DNA from: Gracilibacillus alcaliphilus
Lineage (GTDB): Bacteria > Bacillota > Bacilli > Bacillales > Amphibacillaceae
Length of the DNA stretch: 64,000 nucleotides
Assembly (NCBI RefSeq): GCF_016909015.1
Contig: NZ_JAFBFA010000001.1
Coordinates: 186,001 to 250,000, forward strand
Direction of reading: 5' to 3'
In this document: one piece after another, positions 1-7,817 of the stretch
Layout: every line of letters begins with the position of its first letter
How positions within the stretch are numbered: position 1 is the stretch's first letter
Notes under the pieces: model-generated
Database searches by the model: none
What the model saw: only the letters and a program-made list of their open reading frames with translations
What the model was told of the DNA's origin: nothing
Position numbers and translations under genes: made by a program

Positions 1-306
1 ATAAAAGTAGCATTAGATACGAATGAAGTAATTGGCTTGGTAGCAAAAGACTATCTAGAAAATTACCATGAACGAACAATCCCAGAGGTAACTATTTCTG
101 AGGCTGAGGCGGAAGAAGCCGTTAATCCAAATCTTACCGTTGAAGATCACCATCTGGCGATAGTAGAAGATGATCTTGGTGGAGAAGTACTGGCCTATGT
201 GTTTTTAGGAACCTTGAATGATGACACGTACAAAATTTTTATCGATGCCGACAATGGAGATGAAGTAAAAGTCGATAAATTAAAACAAGCGGAAATGAAA
301 TACTAA
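1..306 (+). CDS. ypeB: Germination protein YpeB, C-terminal end (5' truncated)
   Basis: The frame is open from base 1, so only the last 101 residues are present. The stretch VIGLVAKDYLENY followed by an acidic segment is typical of the PepSY-type repeats that end YpeB. In Bacillus, YpeB is co-expressed with the cortex-lytic enzyme SleB and is needed for SleB to be retained and regulated in the spore. The next genes (ypfA, cmk) are those that follow ypeB in B. subtilis, which supports the name. A terminator lies about 100 nt downstream. Naming rests on a short fragment plus synteny. Confidence 0.8.
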   Translation: MKVALDTNEVIGLVAKDYLENYHERTIPEVTISEAEAEEAVNPNLTVEDHHLAIVEDDLGGEVLAYVFLGTLNDDTYKIFIDADNGDEVKVDKLKQAEMKY

Positions 307-408
307 TTATGCTTGGGTAAGGAAGAAGAGTAATATCTGAGAAATATACCGATGAATTTGTCCATGACCAATAATGGACAATGTGTCTCGAAATAGGTTA
401 AGAAGGAA

Positions 409-450
409 CCTGTCAACAGGGAACAGCATGTCCCGATTGACAGGTTTTTT
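409..450 (+). terminator. Intrinsic terminator after ypeB
   Basis: An 8-bp stem CCTGTCAA/TTGACAGG encloses an inner GGGA/TCCC pairing and is followed at once by six T residues. It closes the ypeB transcript. Confidence 0.85.
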
Positions 451-471
451 CTATGAAAGGTAAGAAAGTAT

Positions 472-741
472 ATCCAATCCCAGCTATTATTAGTAAGATA
501 TGGAGAGCAAGGCAATCGCTGCGGCTGCCCGTTTCGCTTTTCGACGTACAGGAAGTACTAGTGCAAACGTGGCGATTGTCGTCGCGACGTTAGTCTGCCG
601 AGAGGCATAGAAAAAAACACTGTGAAAGTGTCTTTTGCTTGAACAGATGTTGCACTTGTATTCTGGAGTGAAAGCGACTTCTCGCAGCGGACATCTATCT
701 TGGCTAAAAGCTAAAGGAGCAAATGCTCTTCTTGGTTTTTC
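472..741 (+). repeat. Intergenic repeat, family C, copy 1
   Basis: This stretch is much richer in GC than the flanks. It shares long near-identical blocks with 52391-52752, for example GGAGAGCAAGGCAATCGCTG, CACTGTGAAAGTGTCTTTTG and GCTCTTCTTGGTTTTTC. It contains a small ACACT/AGTGT hairpin with T-runs on both sides and no coding frame. The same 3' block occurs at 10840-10897. Confidence 0.8.
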
Positions 742-826
742 TAAGAGGTTATTTCTATCCTGCTTCTAAATATCTGTTATGATTCTGATTTTGTTGGCAA
801 CCTTTTCCCCTAATTATTTTATTTTA

Positions 827-835
827 TGATAAAAT
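827..835 (+). promoter_or_regulatory. Extended -10 promoter for ypfA leader
   Basis: TGATAAAAT matches an extended -10 (TG-N-TAAAAT). No good -35 lies 17 nt upstream, as is usual for this class. Transcription would start near 842, just before the structured leader. Confidence 0.4.
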
Positions 836-859
836 AGATAGAGTGAGACTTTCGTGAGG

Positions 860-940
860 ATTATCATGCTTGTTAAGTAGTGACTGCAACCTTTGTTGCT
901 TTGAGTCAAGGGATCTTAGATTAGTTAACAGCGTGATAAT
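860..940 (+). promoter_or_regulatory. Highly structured 5' leader of ypfA
   Basis: Bases 860-869 pair with 931-940 (one G-T pair) and 871-876 pair with 925-930. Together they give a 16-bp stem with a single bulged T. Inside, TGAC (881-884) pairs with GTCA (905-908), and GCAAC (886-890) pairs with GTTGC (895-899) around a CTTT loop. No U-run follows, so it is not a simple terminator. It lies between a likely promoter and the ypfA start, so it may be a cis-acting RNA. It does not match either c-di-GMP riboswitch class that I know. Confidence 0.55.
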
Positions 941-989
941 GATTATTTCCGCATGGCTCAGGTAAGAATAAAGGGAAAGAGGCAGGCCA

Positions 990-1610
990 TTGATAAAAGT
1001 AGGAACTGTTTTTCAGTTGGAAGTTGCGAATATAGAGAAAGAAACATATAGATGTAAAGTAATGGACAGCGGGGAAGATAAACTATTTATTGACTATCCT
1101 GCTAATGAGAAAACAAACCGTACCGAAATTTTCCCGATTGGAACCACTTTTCATGTTCATTTTCATCAGGACAGTGTGGTGTACAGCTTTGTTTCAAAAC
1201 TTATCAGTAAACAGAAAATCAAAGATATTCCCGCTCTTGTCCTATCTTTTGACAAAACGAAATTGCGGAGAATTCAACGGCGTAATTTTTTACGGGTGGA
1301 AACGATGCTGGATATCTCTGTCAGAACGTCAGCAACTTCGTTCGCTACAGTTACTGCTGATTTAAGCGGTGGCGGAGCGGCAATAGTGCTGCAAAATGAA
1401 CACCAGGTGACAGAAGGTGAATTATTAGATATGATGCTAGTATTACCGATCAATGATACAACGGAATATATTCCGGTAACCGGTAAGGCATTAAGGATAT
1501 ATGTAAGAGAGGAGATTCGAATATTATCTATTGAATTTGTCGATATTATCCCCAAACACCAACAATTAATTGTAAGATATTGTTATTTGCGTCAATTGGC
1601 AAAGCGTTAA
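990..1610 (+). CDS. ypfA: PilZ-domain c-di-GMP receptor YpfA (flagellar brake, YcgR-like)
   Basis: The protein has 206 residues. The N-terminal half (about 1-90) fits the YcgR-N domain. The second half is a PilZ domain with RRNFLR near residues 95-100 and DLSGGG near 125, matching the RxxxR and D/NxSxxG c-di-GMP-binding motifs. In B. subtilis, YpfA (DgrA) binds c-di-GMP and inhibits motility, and this protein probably does the same in the cytoplasm at the flagellar motor. The start is TTG with AGAGG at 978-982. It stands alone behind its own structured leader, and a degenerate repeat separates it from cmk. Confidence 0.88.
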   Translation: MIKVGTVFQLEVANIEKETYRCKVMDSGEDKLFIDYPANEKTNRTEIFPIGTTFHVHFHQDSVVYSFVSKLISKQKIKDIPALVLSFDKTKLRRIQRRNFLRVETMLDISVRTSATSFATVTADLSGGGAAIVLQNEHQVTEGELLDMMLVLPINDTTEYIPVTGKALRIYVREEIRILSIEFVDIIPKHQQLIVRYCYLRQLAKR

Positions 1611-1620
1611 TAATGTGTAT

Positions 1621-1725
1621 TTAAAAAGGTTGATAAAAGGCCATCATCGGTTAAGTTCGCAACATTGTGAAGCAATACCGATACTAACAGATTCTATACG
1701 TTGAAAGTTCAAGTCAACCTATAAT
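1621..1725 (+). repeat. Intergenic repeat, family A, degenerate partial copy
   Basis: It matches the left half of the element at 26940-27173, including CCATCATCGGTTAAGTTCGC and TGAAAGTTCAAG. The terminal GTGCGTGTTC end is lost, so this looks like a decayed copy. Confidence 0.65.
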
Positions 1726-1802
1726 TTACCGTGCCAATTTTGACGCACTGTTTGAAACAAATTCTAGCAGGGGATGTTTATGAAAGTGAGAGGATGTACA
1801 GA

Positions 1803-2477
1803 ATGAATAAGAAGAATTTGGCGATCGCGATTGATGGTCCGGCTGCTGCCGGCAAGAGTACGGTGGCTAAGATAGTTGCTAAACAACTATCATACATATA
1901 TATAGACACAGGAGCTATGTACCGATCACTCACCTATTCTGTGTTAATTAACGATATCAACATTAAAGATGCTGAAGCAGTGATAGAGCATTTACACGAA
2001 ATAGAGATTTATATTGATACGAATCAGAATGTGTTTGTACAAAATCAAGATGTGACAGAAGCCATTAGAACAGATCAAGTGAGTCAGCATGTATCTGAGA
2101 TAGCCTCTATTCCTGAGGTAAGGGTAGAAATGGTAAAGAGACAGCAGCAGCTCGCGAAGCAAAGAGCTGTCGTCATGGATGGCAGGGATATTGGCACCCA
2201 TGTTATTCCAGACGCAGAGGTGAAGATTTTTCTTATCGCAAGCGTGGATGAACGTGCCCAAAGAAGACATGCCGAAAATAAACAAAAGGGCTTCGCTTCT
2301 GATTTGGAACAAATAAAGTCGGATATCGCCAGAAGAGACAAGTTAGATTCGGAACGAGAGGTATCGCCATTACGAAAAGCCAAGGATGCCATTGAAATTG
2401 ATACAACGTCATTATCTATTGACGAAGTAGCAGCGAAGATATTAACTATTGTTAATCAAAAGATAGGGAGTAAGTGA
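1803..2477 (+). CDS. cmk: Cytidylate kinase
   Basis: It phosphorylates CMP and dCMP in cytosolic pyrimidine nucleotide metabolism. The P-loop GPAAAGKS is at residues 12-19, DTGAMYR follows, and the DGRDIGT motif lies mid-protein. The length of 224 residues equals the B. subtilis enzyme. ATG at 1803 was chosen because GAGAGG sits 9 nt upstream and the protein then begins right before the beta strand leading to the P-loop. Upstream in-frame GTG and ATG codons would add an unconserved extension. The stop overlaps the region of the next start, so cmk and plsC are probably coupled. Confidence 0.95.
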   Translation: MNKKNLAIAIDGPAAAGKSTVAKIVAKQLSYIYIDTGAMYRSLTYSVLINDINIKDAEAVIEHLHEIEIYIDTNQNVFVQNQDVTEAIRTDQVSQHVSEIASIPEVRVEMVKRQQQLAKQRAVVMDGRDIGTHVIPDAEVKIFLIASVDERAQRRHAENKQKGFASDLEQIKSDIARRDKLDSEREVSPLRKAKDAIEIDTTSLSIDEVAAKILTIVNQKIGSK

Positions 2478-2482
2478 GAGAG

Positions 2483-3061
2483 ATGAGCTTTTATAACTTT
2501 GCCAGATTTATTGTTAAAATGGTGCTTCAGCCTAAATATAAAGTAAAGAAAGAAGGACTAGAACATATTCCTAGTGAAGGTCCTGTCATTATTTGTGCTA
2601 ATCATATTTCTAATTATGATCCGCCAATTGTCGGAATTACTTGTCCGAGGCAGATTCATTTTATGGCAAAAGAAGAATTATACAAAAATAAGATCTTTGG
2701 TTTCATCTTACGTCATGTACATGCCTTTCCGGTCAAACGTGGTATGACAGACCGAAATGCATTAAGGAGAGGTTTGGATGTGTTGAAAGAAGGACATGTA
2801 TTAGGACTATTCCCAGAAGGTACAAGAAGTAAGGATGGAGAAATTCAACGCGGATTGGCAGGAGCTGGTTTTTTTGCAATGAGATCAAAGGCTACAGTTA
2901 TCCCTTGTGCCATTGTAGGCAGTTATGAAGGGAAGGAACCATTAATTGTTCGCTACGGTCCACCCGTGGATATACAAACATTGAAAGAACAAAAAGCATC
3001 GGCCCAAGAAGTCACCGATGCAATTATGGCAGATATCAAAAATTTAAAAGAAAATAGCTGA
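2483..3061 (+). CDS. plsC: 1-acyl-sn-glycerol-3-phosphate acyltransferase
   Basis: It transfers an acyl group to lysophosphatidate to give phosphatidate, at the inner face of the membrane. The HX4D catalytic motif is H41-D46 (HISNYD) and the acceptor-site motif FPEGTR is at 110-115. At 192 residues it is a normal small PlsC. ATG at 2483 is preferred (GGAG at 2467-2470). A GTG at 2474 overlaps the cmk stop but has its SD too close. Position between cmk and the S1 protein gene is conserved in Bacillaceae. Confidence 0.9.
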   Translation: MSFYNFARFIVKMVLQPKYKVKKEGLEHIPSEGPVIICANHISNYDPPIVGITCPRQIHFMAKEELYKNKIFGFILRHVHAFPVKRGMTDRNALRRGLDVLKEGHVLGLFPEGTRSKDGEIQRGLAGAGFFAMRSKATVIPCAIVGSYEGKEPLIVRYGPPVDIQTLKEQKASAQEVTDAIMADIKNLKENS

Positions 3062-3158
3062 TTTTTATAGATATAGCTTGACAAATCGCACTAAATGTTA
3101 GAAGTTAGAAAAAAGCACATTTTATGTTTTGTGTTGTAAATCGAAGGAGGTCTTTGTC

Positions 3159-4298
3159 ATGGAAGAAATGAATAACGAAATTTCTGAAATTAAGGAACTT
3201 TCGGTAGGTGACATCGTAACAGGGAAGGTCGTAAAAGTAGAAGATAAACACGTGCTTGTAGATATAGGATATAAAGTAGAGGGTATCATTCCTATTAGTG
3301 AATTATCTGCACTGCGTATCGAAACGGCTGGTGACGCTGTCAAAGAAGGCGATGAATTAGAATTAAAAGTAAAGAAAGTAGAAGATGAAGAAATTGTGTT
3401 ATCCAAAAAAGCAGTGACTGCGGATAAGGCTTGGGAAGATTTACAAAAAACGTTTGAAAATGATGAAATAATCACAGCAACAGTTCAAGATATTGTTAAA
3501 GGCGGGCTAGTTGTAGATGTCGGTGTTCGCGGATTTATTCCGGCTTCTCTTGTGGAAACTTATTATGTAGAGGATTTCGCCGAATATCAAGATAAAGAAC
3601 TGACCCTAAAAATTGTAGAGCTTGATCCAGAACAAAATCGAATTATCCTTTCACACCGTGCTGTGGTGGAAGCAGAAGAAGATCAAAAGAAACATGATGT
3701 ACTAGAGCACTTGGAAGAAGGCCAAGAAATCGATGGTACGGTTCAACGTATTACAGATTTTGGTGTATTTGTCGATATTGGTGGGATAGATGGTCTAGTA
3801 CATATTTCACAACTGGCACACACACATGTGGATAAGGCAACAGATGTTGTTTCAGAAGGGGACACACTGCGAGTGAAGGTGCTTTCTGTCGATAAAGAAA
3901 AAGAACGAATTTCTTTATCCCATAAGGCAACTCAACCTGGTCCATGGGAAGGTGTCGAAAACAAGATCCATGTCAATGATGTGGTAGAGGGTACAGTTAA
4001 ACGTCTTGTAAGCTTTGGGGCATTTGTCGAGGTTTTACCAGGAGTAGAAGGACTTGTCCATATTTCACAAATTTCCACCGAACATATTGGTACACCTGGA
4101 GAAGTATTAGAGGTAGACCAGCAAGTATCTGTGAAGGTATTAGAAGTAGATGAGGCGGCAAAACGGATTTCCTTAAGCATTAGAGAAATTGAAGAAGAAC
4201 AAAGCCAGCAAGAGATTAAACAATACGAAAGTGATGACGATCAATCAGGCTTCCAGCTAGGGGATATGATCGGAGACAAACTAGATAAATATAAATAA
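3159..4298 (+). CDS. ypfD: S1 RNA-binding domain protein, ribosomal protein S1 homologue
   Basis: The protein has 379 residues built from four S1 (OB-fold) repeats, at roughly 12-80, 97-162, 183-252 and 268-337. The last two carry the clearest signatures (FGVFVDIGGIDGLVHIS and FGAFVEVLPGVEGLVHIS). Family members bind single-stranded RNA. The Bacillus protein is shorter than E. coli S1 and is dispensable in B. subtilis. The tail (340-379) is acidic and probably disordered. The start is ATG with a strong AAGGAGG 8 nt upstream, and a hairpin terminator follows directly. Confidence 0.93.
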   Translation: MEEMNNEISEIKELSVGDIVTGKVVKVEDKHVLVDIGYKVEGIIPISELSALRIETAGDAVKEGDELELKVKKVEDEEIVLSKKAVTADKAWEDLQKTFENDEIITATVQDIVKGGLVVDVGVRGFIPASLVETYYVEDFAEYQDKELTLKIVELDPEQNRIILSHRAVVEAEEDQKKHDVLEHLEEGQEIDGTVQRITDFGVFVDIGGIDGLVHISQLAHTHVDKATDVVSEGDTLRVKVLSVDKEKERISLSHKATQPGPWEGVENKIHVNDVVEGTVKRLVSFGAFVEVLPGVEGLVHISQISTEHIGTPGEVLEVDQQVSVKVLEVDEAAKRISLSIREIEEEQSQQEIKQYESDDDQSGFQLGDMIGDKLDKYK

Positions 4299-4306
4299 CC
4301 AAACAC

Positions 4307-4346
4307 AAGACATGTTGTTCGATAAAAGAACAGCATGTCTTTTTTA
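4307..4346 (+). terminator. Intrinsic terminator after ypfD
   Basis: A 14-bp stem (AAGACATGTTGTTC with GAACAGCATGTCTT, one wobble) around a 7-nt loop, followed by a T-run. Confidence 0.9.
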
Positions 4347-4653
4347 GCATAACAACTCAACTTTAGCATGCATAACCAAACACGTCCATCTTGCTACCAT
4401 TGCGTAAACTAGATTTCCATTATTAACCTTTTCTTATCATCCTTAAGCCTACAATCGGTGAAGAAACTTTATGTTCAACTATCCCCCTTTCCACCTTAAT
4501 CCTTATTCTATTAATATCCAAATGTTGAAAACAAATCGTGGCGGTGTCTATACAGGGCTACCCCTCCCCGTAGTCTATTGGCAGCATAATAAGAATTTCT
4601 TGTAAAACATAGGAGTCTAGAATCCCTTTAATTTGGCGATACTGGTATTGGTG
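4347..4653 (+). other. Intergenic stretch with no recognised element
   Basis: About 300 nt between the ypfD terminator and yphA. I see no coding frame, no clear promoter and no repeat shared with other parts of the window. Confidence 0.5.
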
Positions 4654-5259
4654 ATGAAAATGCAGTTATATTATACGATTTACATAGCATGGGTATTATG
4701 GTGTCTGGTGACTTTTTTTATGAAGAGAAGTACTTTACAGTATCGTTATGCGGTTGGTTTATTGATGTTTATCATTTTACTTCCGTATGAAGTGATTATT
4801 TATCAATTTCCGATCCGGTTGGCTTTCTTATTTTTACTTTGTTTTAGTTGGGCATTGATTATTCGATTGAAACTGACATGGAAACAGTACGGCCTGATTA
4901 TTATGATCGGGTATTTATATTCGATCTACTTTATTTGGCGTCTTACAAACCCTATTTTTACTGATCGATTTTTTATTGCGACTGCTGTTATCTTAGGTTT
5001 TTTAATCATATCTATTTGTGTTCGAACATTGGATCAACGTATATCGCTGGCAATCAGTGGCGTTTGTTTTGGTCAATTATTATACAGCCTGATTTGCCAT
5101 AGCTACCATCTGCAATATACGATCGAACCATTATATAGTTTTCAAATTCTGTTAACTATATTGTTATTGTTGGCTGTACAGCAGGTCTGGAAATACTATG
5201 CAGAGAAGATGGAACAGCAGCTTCAAGTAATAAAAATGAAGAAGAGGTGGCATGTATGA
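4654..5259 (+). CDS. yphA: YphA-like integral membrane protein
   Basis: A protein of about 201 residues, almost entirely hydrophobic, with roughly six to seven predicted membrane spans and a short basic tail (KMKKRWHV). Position directly before the YIEGIA gene and length match YphA of B. subtilis, whose function is unknown. No strong SD is visible. ATG at 4654 or 4660 is the likely start, and the in-frame TTG at 4633 is less supported. The last codons overlap the next start (ATGA at 5256-5259), showing translational coupling. Confidence 0.7.
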   Translation: MKMQLYYTIYIAWVLWCLVTFFMKRSTLQYRYAVGLLMFIILLPYEVIIYQFPIRLAFLFLLCFSWALIIRLKLTWKQYGLIIMIGYLYSIYFIWRLTNPIFTDRFFIATAVILGFLIISICVRTLDQRISLAISGVCFGQLLYSLICHSYHLQYTIEPLYSFQILLTILLLLAVQQVWKYYAEKMEQQLQVIKMKKRWHV

Positions 5260-6143
5260 ATGAATATACCTATCCAATTTTATTCGGTATTTTAATTGGT
5301 GTTGTTGCAAGAATGGTGATGCTTCGATCTGATTACCGCCAGTACCCTACCTACTTACATGGTAAGATTATTCACTTGGCTCTGGGCTTTATTGCTGCCA
5401 GCCTTGGAGCGGTTGCTGTTCCTGCGATAATGGAGATGGAATATACCGCCGTTACATTCTTAACGATTGCTGCCTCTCAATTTCGTGAAGTTCGGAATAT
5501 GGAAAGGAATACACTGACTGAATTAGACGGCTATGAACTAGTACCGAGGGGAAATACGTATATTGAAGGAATAGCCATTGCCTTTGAAAGCAGAAATTAC
5601 TTGGTTATTTTTACTTCGCTAGCAACGACTTTAGCTTTTTTAATTTGGAATTTCTATCTTGCAGTATTGGTTGCGATTGTATGCTTTATTATCACGAAAA
5701 AGTATATGTCAGGATCGACGTTAGGTGAGATTGTCTCCGTAGAGCAAAGCACAATCTCTTTTGAAGGCGCGGGTTTATATGTAGATAATATATATATTAT
5801 GAACATCGGTCTGCCTGAGAGACAGAAAGAAATTTTAAAATATGGAATGGGTTTTATTATTACACCTAAGAATTTCAATGCTCGCACAACCATTGCCAAT
5901 TTGGGACAGCGGCAGGCCATTCTGCATGATGTATCCATATCTCTAGGTGTCTTTCGAGATTCAGGTACACCAGCATTAGTACCGTTAATTAAACGTGATT
6001 TGGATGATGGCAGGATTGGTGTGTTTATCTTACCGCAAGCACAAGACGTTGATAAGGCTATTCAAGTGATACGAGCCGTTCCTGTGCTGGAGAATGCTAT
6101 CCGGATGCCGAACAAGAAATTCAGGAAAGAAGGGAAAAGATAA
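5256..6143 (+). CDS. yphB: YIEGIA family membrane protein (spore envelope assembly, YphB/SeaA-like)
   Basis: A 295-residue membrane protein carrying the diagnostic YIEGIA string near residue 107. Hydrophobic segments lie near the N-terminus, around 45-70 and around 120-150, followed by a soluble C-terminal domain. The family occurs in spore formers; the B. subtilis gene at this position is linked to spore envelope assembly as I recall. ATG at 5256 has GAAGAGGTGG just upstream and overlaps the yphA stop. The stop overlaps the next ATG (TAATG). These three genes form a tight cluster, suggesting a membrane complex. Confidence 0.75.
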   Translation: MNEYTYPILFGILIGVVARMVMLRSDYRQYPTYLHGKIIHLALGFIAASLGAVAVPAIMEMEYTAVTFLTIAASQFREVRNMERNTLTELDGYELVPRGNTYIEGIAIAFESRNYLVIFTSLATTLAFLIWNFYLAVLVAIVCFIITKKYMSGSTLGEIVSVEQSTISFEGAGLYVDNIYIMNIGLPERQKEILKYGMGFIITPKNFNARTTIANLGQRQAILHDVSISLGVFRDSGTPALVPLIKRDLDDGRIGVFILPQAQDVDKAIQVIRAVPVLENAIRMPNKKFRKEGKR

Positions 6144-6331
6144 TGGAGATTGAAAAATATATATTAGCTACAATTACAACGAATTCCACGAAGGTAACTG
6201 CGGGCGCCTCGATTTTTATTTGTGAGACGAAAGAAGAAATGGACAAGGTTGCTGCGAACTTGGAGGCTATATTAGATGGTATTAGTCATGCCTTAAGTGA
6301 TGAAGTATATATTATTGTAAAACACGGTTAA
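6143..6331 (+). CDS. ypzH: Small partner protein of the YIEGIA protein (capping-complex subunit type)
   Basis: A 62-residue soluble protein. Its start codon overlaps the stop of the YIEGIA gene. Small proteins of this size and position accompany YIEGIA genes in many Bacillaceae and are described as its capping-complex subunit. The sequence has a beta-alpha-beta look (ILATITTN, then an EEMDKVAANLEAILDGI helix, then VYIIVKHG). No catalytic motif is evident. The symbol is by synteny. Confidence 0.7.
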   Translation: MEIEKYILATITTNSTKVTAGASIFICETKEEMDKVAANLEAILDGISHALSDEVYIIVKHG

Positions 6332-6452
6332 GTTACTATAATATAATTATGTAAACTATTAGAAAAACTTGTTTGTCCCGTAGTATTATGGTAATTTAAT
6401 TAAGTGAGATCCTTCAAGGGAGAGCAAGCAATCCTTGTGGGTCTTATGATGA

Positions 6453-6458
6453 TATAAT
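6453..6458 (+). promoter_or_regulatory. Possible -10 box for der
   Basis: A perfect TATAAT lies 37 nt before the der ATG. No convincing -35 is seen at the right distance. A hairpin (CAAGG 6415-6419 with CCTTG 6433-6437, plus flanking pairs) lies just upstream. Confidence 0.35.
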
Positions 6459-6494
6459 AGTAAAAAATAGGTTATTAAGGAAGGAAGTGCCTTC

Positions 6495-7805
6495 ATGAGA
6501 AGTTCAATAGTCGCGATTGTTGGAAGGCCAAACGTAGGAAAATCAACTATTTTCAACCGATTAGTTGGAGAAAGAATTTCTATAGTTGAAGATGTTCCAG
6601 GTGTTACACGAGATCGTATTTATGCAGAGGCCGAATGGTTAAATACAACATTTCGTTTAATCGATACGGGTGGAATTGAATTAGGTGATGAGCCTTTATT
6701 AGTACAGATGCGCGAACAAGCAGAGGTTGCTATTAGAGAAGCAGATGTCATTATATTTATGGTAAATGGTCGTGAAGGAATTACTGCGGCAGATGAAGAG
6801 GTAACGAAGATCCTCTTTAAATCCAACAAGCCTGTGGTATTAGCAGTTAATAAAGTAGATAATCCAGAGATGAGGGAGCAGATCTACGAATTTTATGCAC
6901 TTGGCTTTGGAGAACCGTATCCTATCTCTGGTACACATGGTTTAGGTTTAGGGGACTTGTTAGACCAGGTTGTTAGTTTATTTCCTGAACGGGAGAATGT
7001 ACCAGTTGATGAAGATGTCATTCATTTTAGTCTGATTGGACGTCCAAATGTAGGGAAATCTTCTTTAGTGAATGCTATCTTAAATGAAGAACGTGTCATT
7101 GTAAGTGATATTGCAGGAACAACAAGGGATGCGATCGATACTAGCTTGACTAGAGAAGGACATGACTTTGTCATTATTGATACAGCAGGTATGCGAAAAC
7201 GAGGGAAAATCTATGAATCTACAGAAAAATATAGTATCCTTCGCGCATTAAAGGCTATTGAAAGGTCAGATGTCGTTTTGACTTTAATCGATGCCGAAAC
7301 TGGTATTATTGAACAAGATAAAAAAATTGCCGGGTATGCCCATGATGCAGGTAAGGCCGTCATTATTGTTGTAAATAAATGGGATACGATCCAGCAGCAT
7401 GATCAAGCGATGAAAGAATTTGAGGAAGAAGTACGGGCCCATTTTCAATTCTTGGATTATGCCCCGATTGTATACTTATCGGCAAAAACAAAGAAACGGA
7501 TCCATACACTGCTGCCAAAAGTCATTGAGGCAAGTGAGAATCATGCCAAACGTGTGGAAACCAATGTCTTAAATGATGTCATCATGGATGCTTTGGCTAT
7601 CAATCCAGCACCGACAAAACACGGAAAGAAATTAAAGGTGTTATATGCCACACAAGTAGCAGTTAAACCGCCAACGTTTGTGGTGTTTGTAAATGATCCG
7701 GAGCTTATGCACTTCTCCTATCAACGGTTTCTCGAGAATCAAATCCGAGAAGCATTTGGTTTTGAAGGAACACCAATCAAAATTTATGCACGTAGAAGAA
7801 ATTAG
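6495..7805 (+). CDS. der: Ribosome-associated GTPase Der (EngA)
   Basis: An essential GTPase for 50S subunit maturation. Two tandem Era-type G domains are visible: GRPNVGKST at 10-18 and GRPNVGKSS at 182-190, each followed by DTGG or DTAG and NKVD or NKWD motifs. A C-terminal KH-like domain covers roughly 350-436. The length of 436 residues equals the family norm. ATG with AAGGAAG upstream. It is followed 12 nt later by gpsA, as in other Bacillaceae. Confidence 0.97.
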   Translation: MRSSIVAIVGRPNVGKSTIFNRLVGERISIVEDVPGVTRDRIYAEAEWLNTTFRLIDTGGIELGDEPLLVQMREQAEVAIREADVIIFMVNGREGITAADEEVTKILFKSNKPVVLAVNKVDNPEMREQIYEFYALGFGEPYPISGTHGLGLGDLLDQVVSLFPERENVPVDEDVIHFSLIGRPNVGKSSLVNAILNEERVIVSDIAGTTRDAIDTSLTREGHDFVIIDTAGMRKRGKIYESTEKYSILRALKAIERSDVVLTLIDAETGIIEQDKKIAGYAHDAGKAVIIVVNKWDTIQQHDQAMKEFEEEVRAHFQFLDYAPIVYLSAKTKKRIHTLLPKVIEASENHAKRVETNVLNDVIMDALAINPAPTKHGKKLKVLYATQVAVKPPTFVVFVNDPELMHFSYQRFLENQIREAFGFEGTPIKIYARRRN

Positions 7806-7817
7806 AGGTGAATGATG

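Noticed and set aside
842..945. c-di-GMP riboswitch before ypfA
   Set aside because: Neither the class I tetraloop-receptor core nor the class II consensus is present; only short stretches look similar.
1731..1802. Longer N-terminus for cmk from upstream GTG/ATG
   Set aside because: It would add about 24 unconserved residues; SD spacing supports ATG at 1803.
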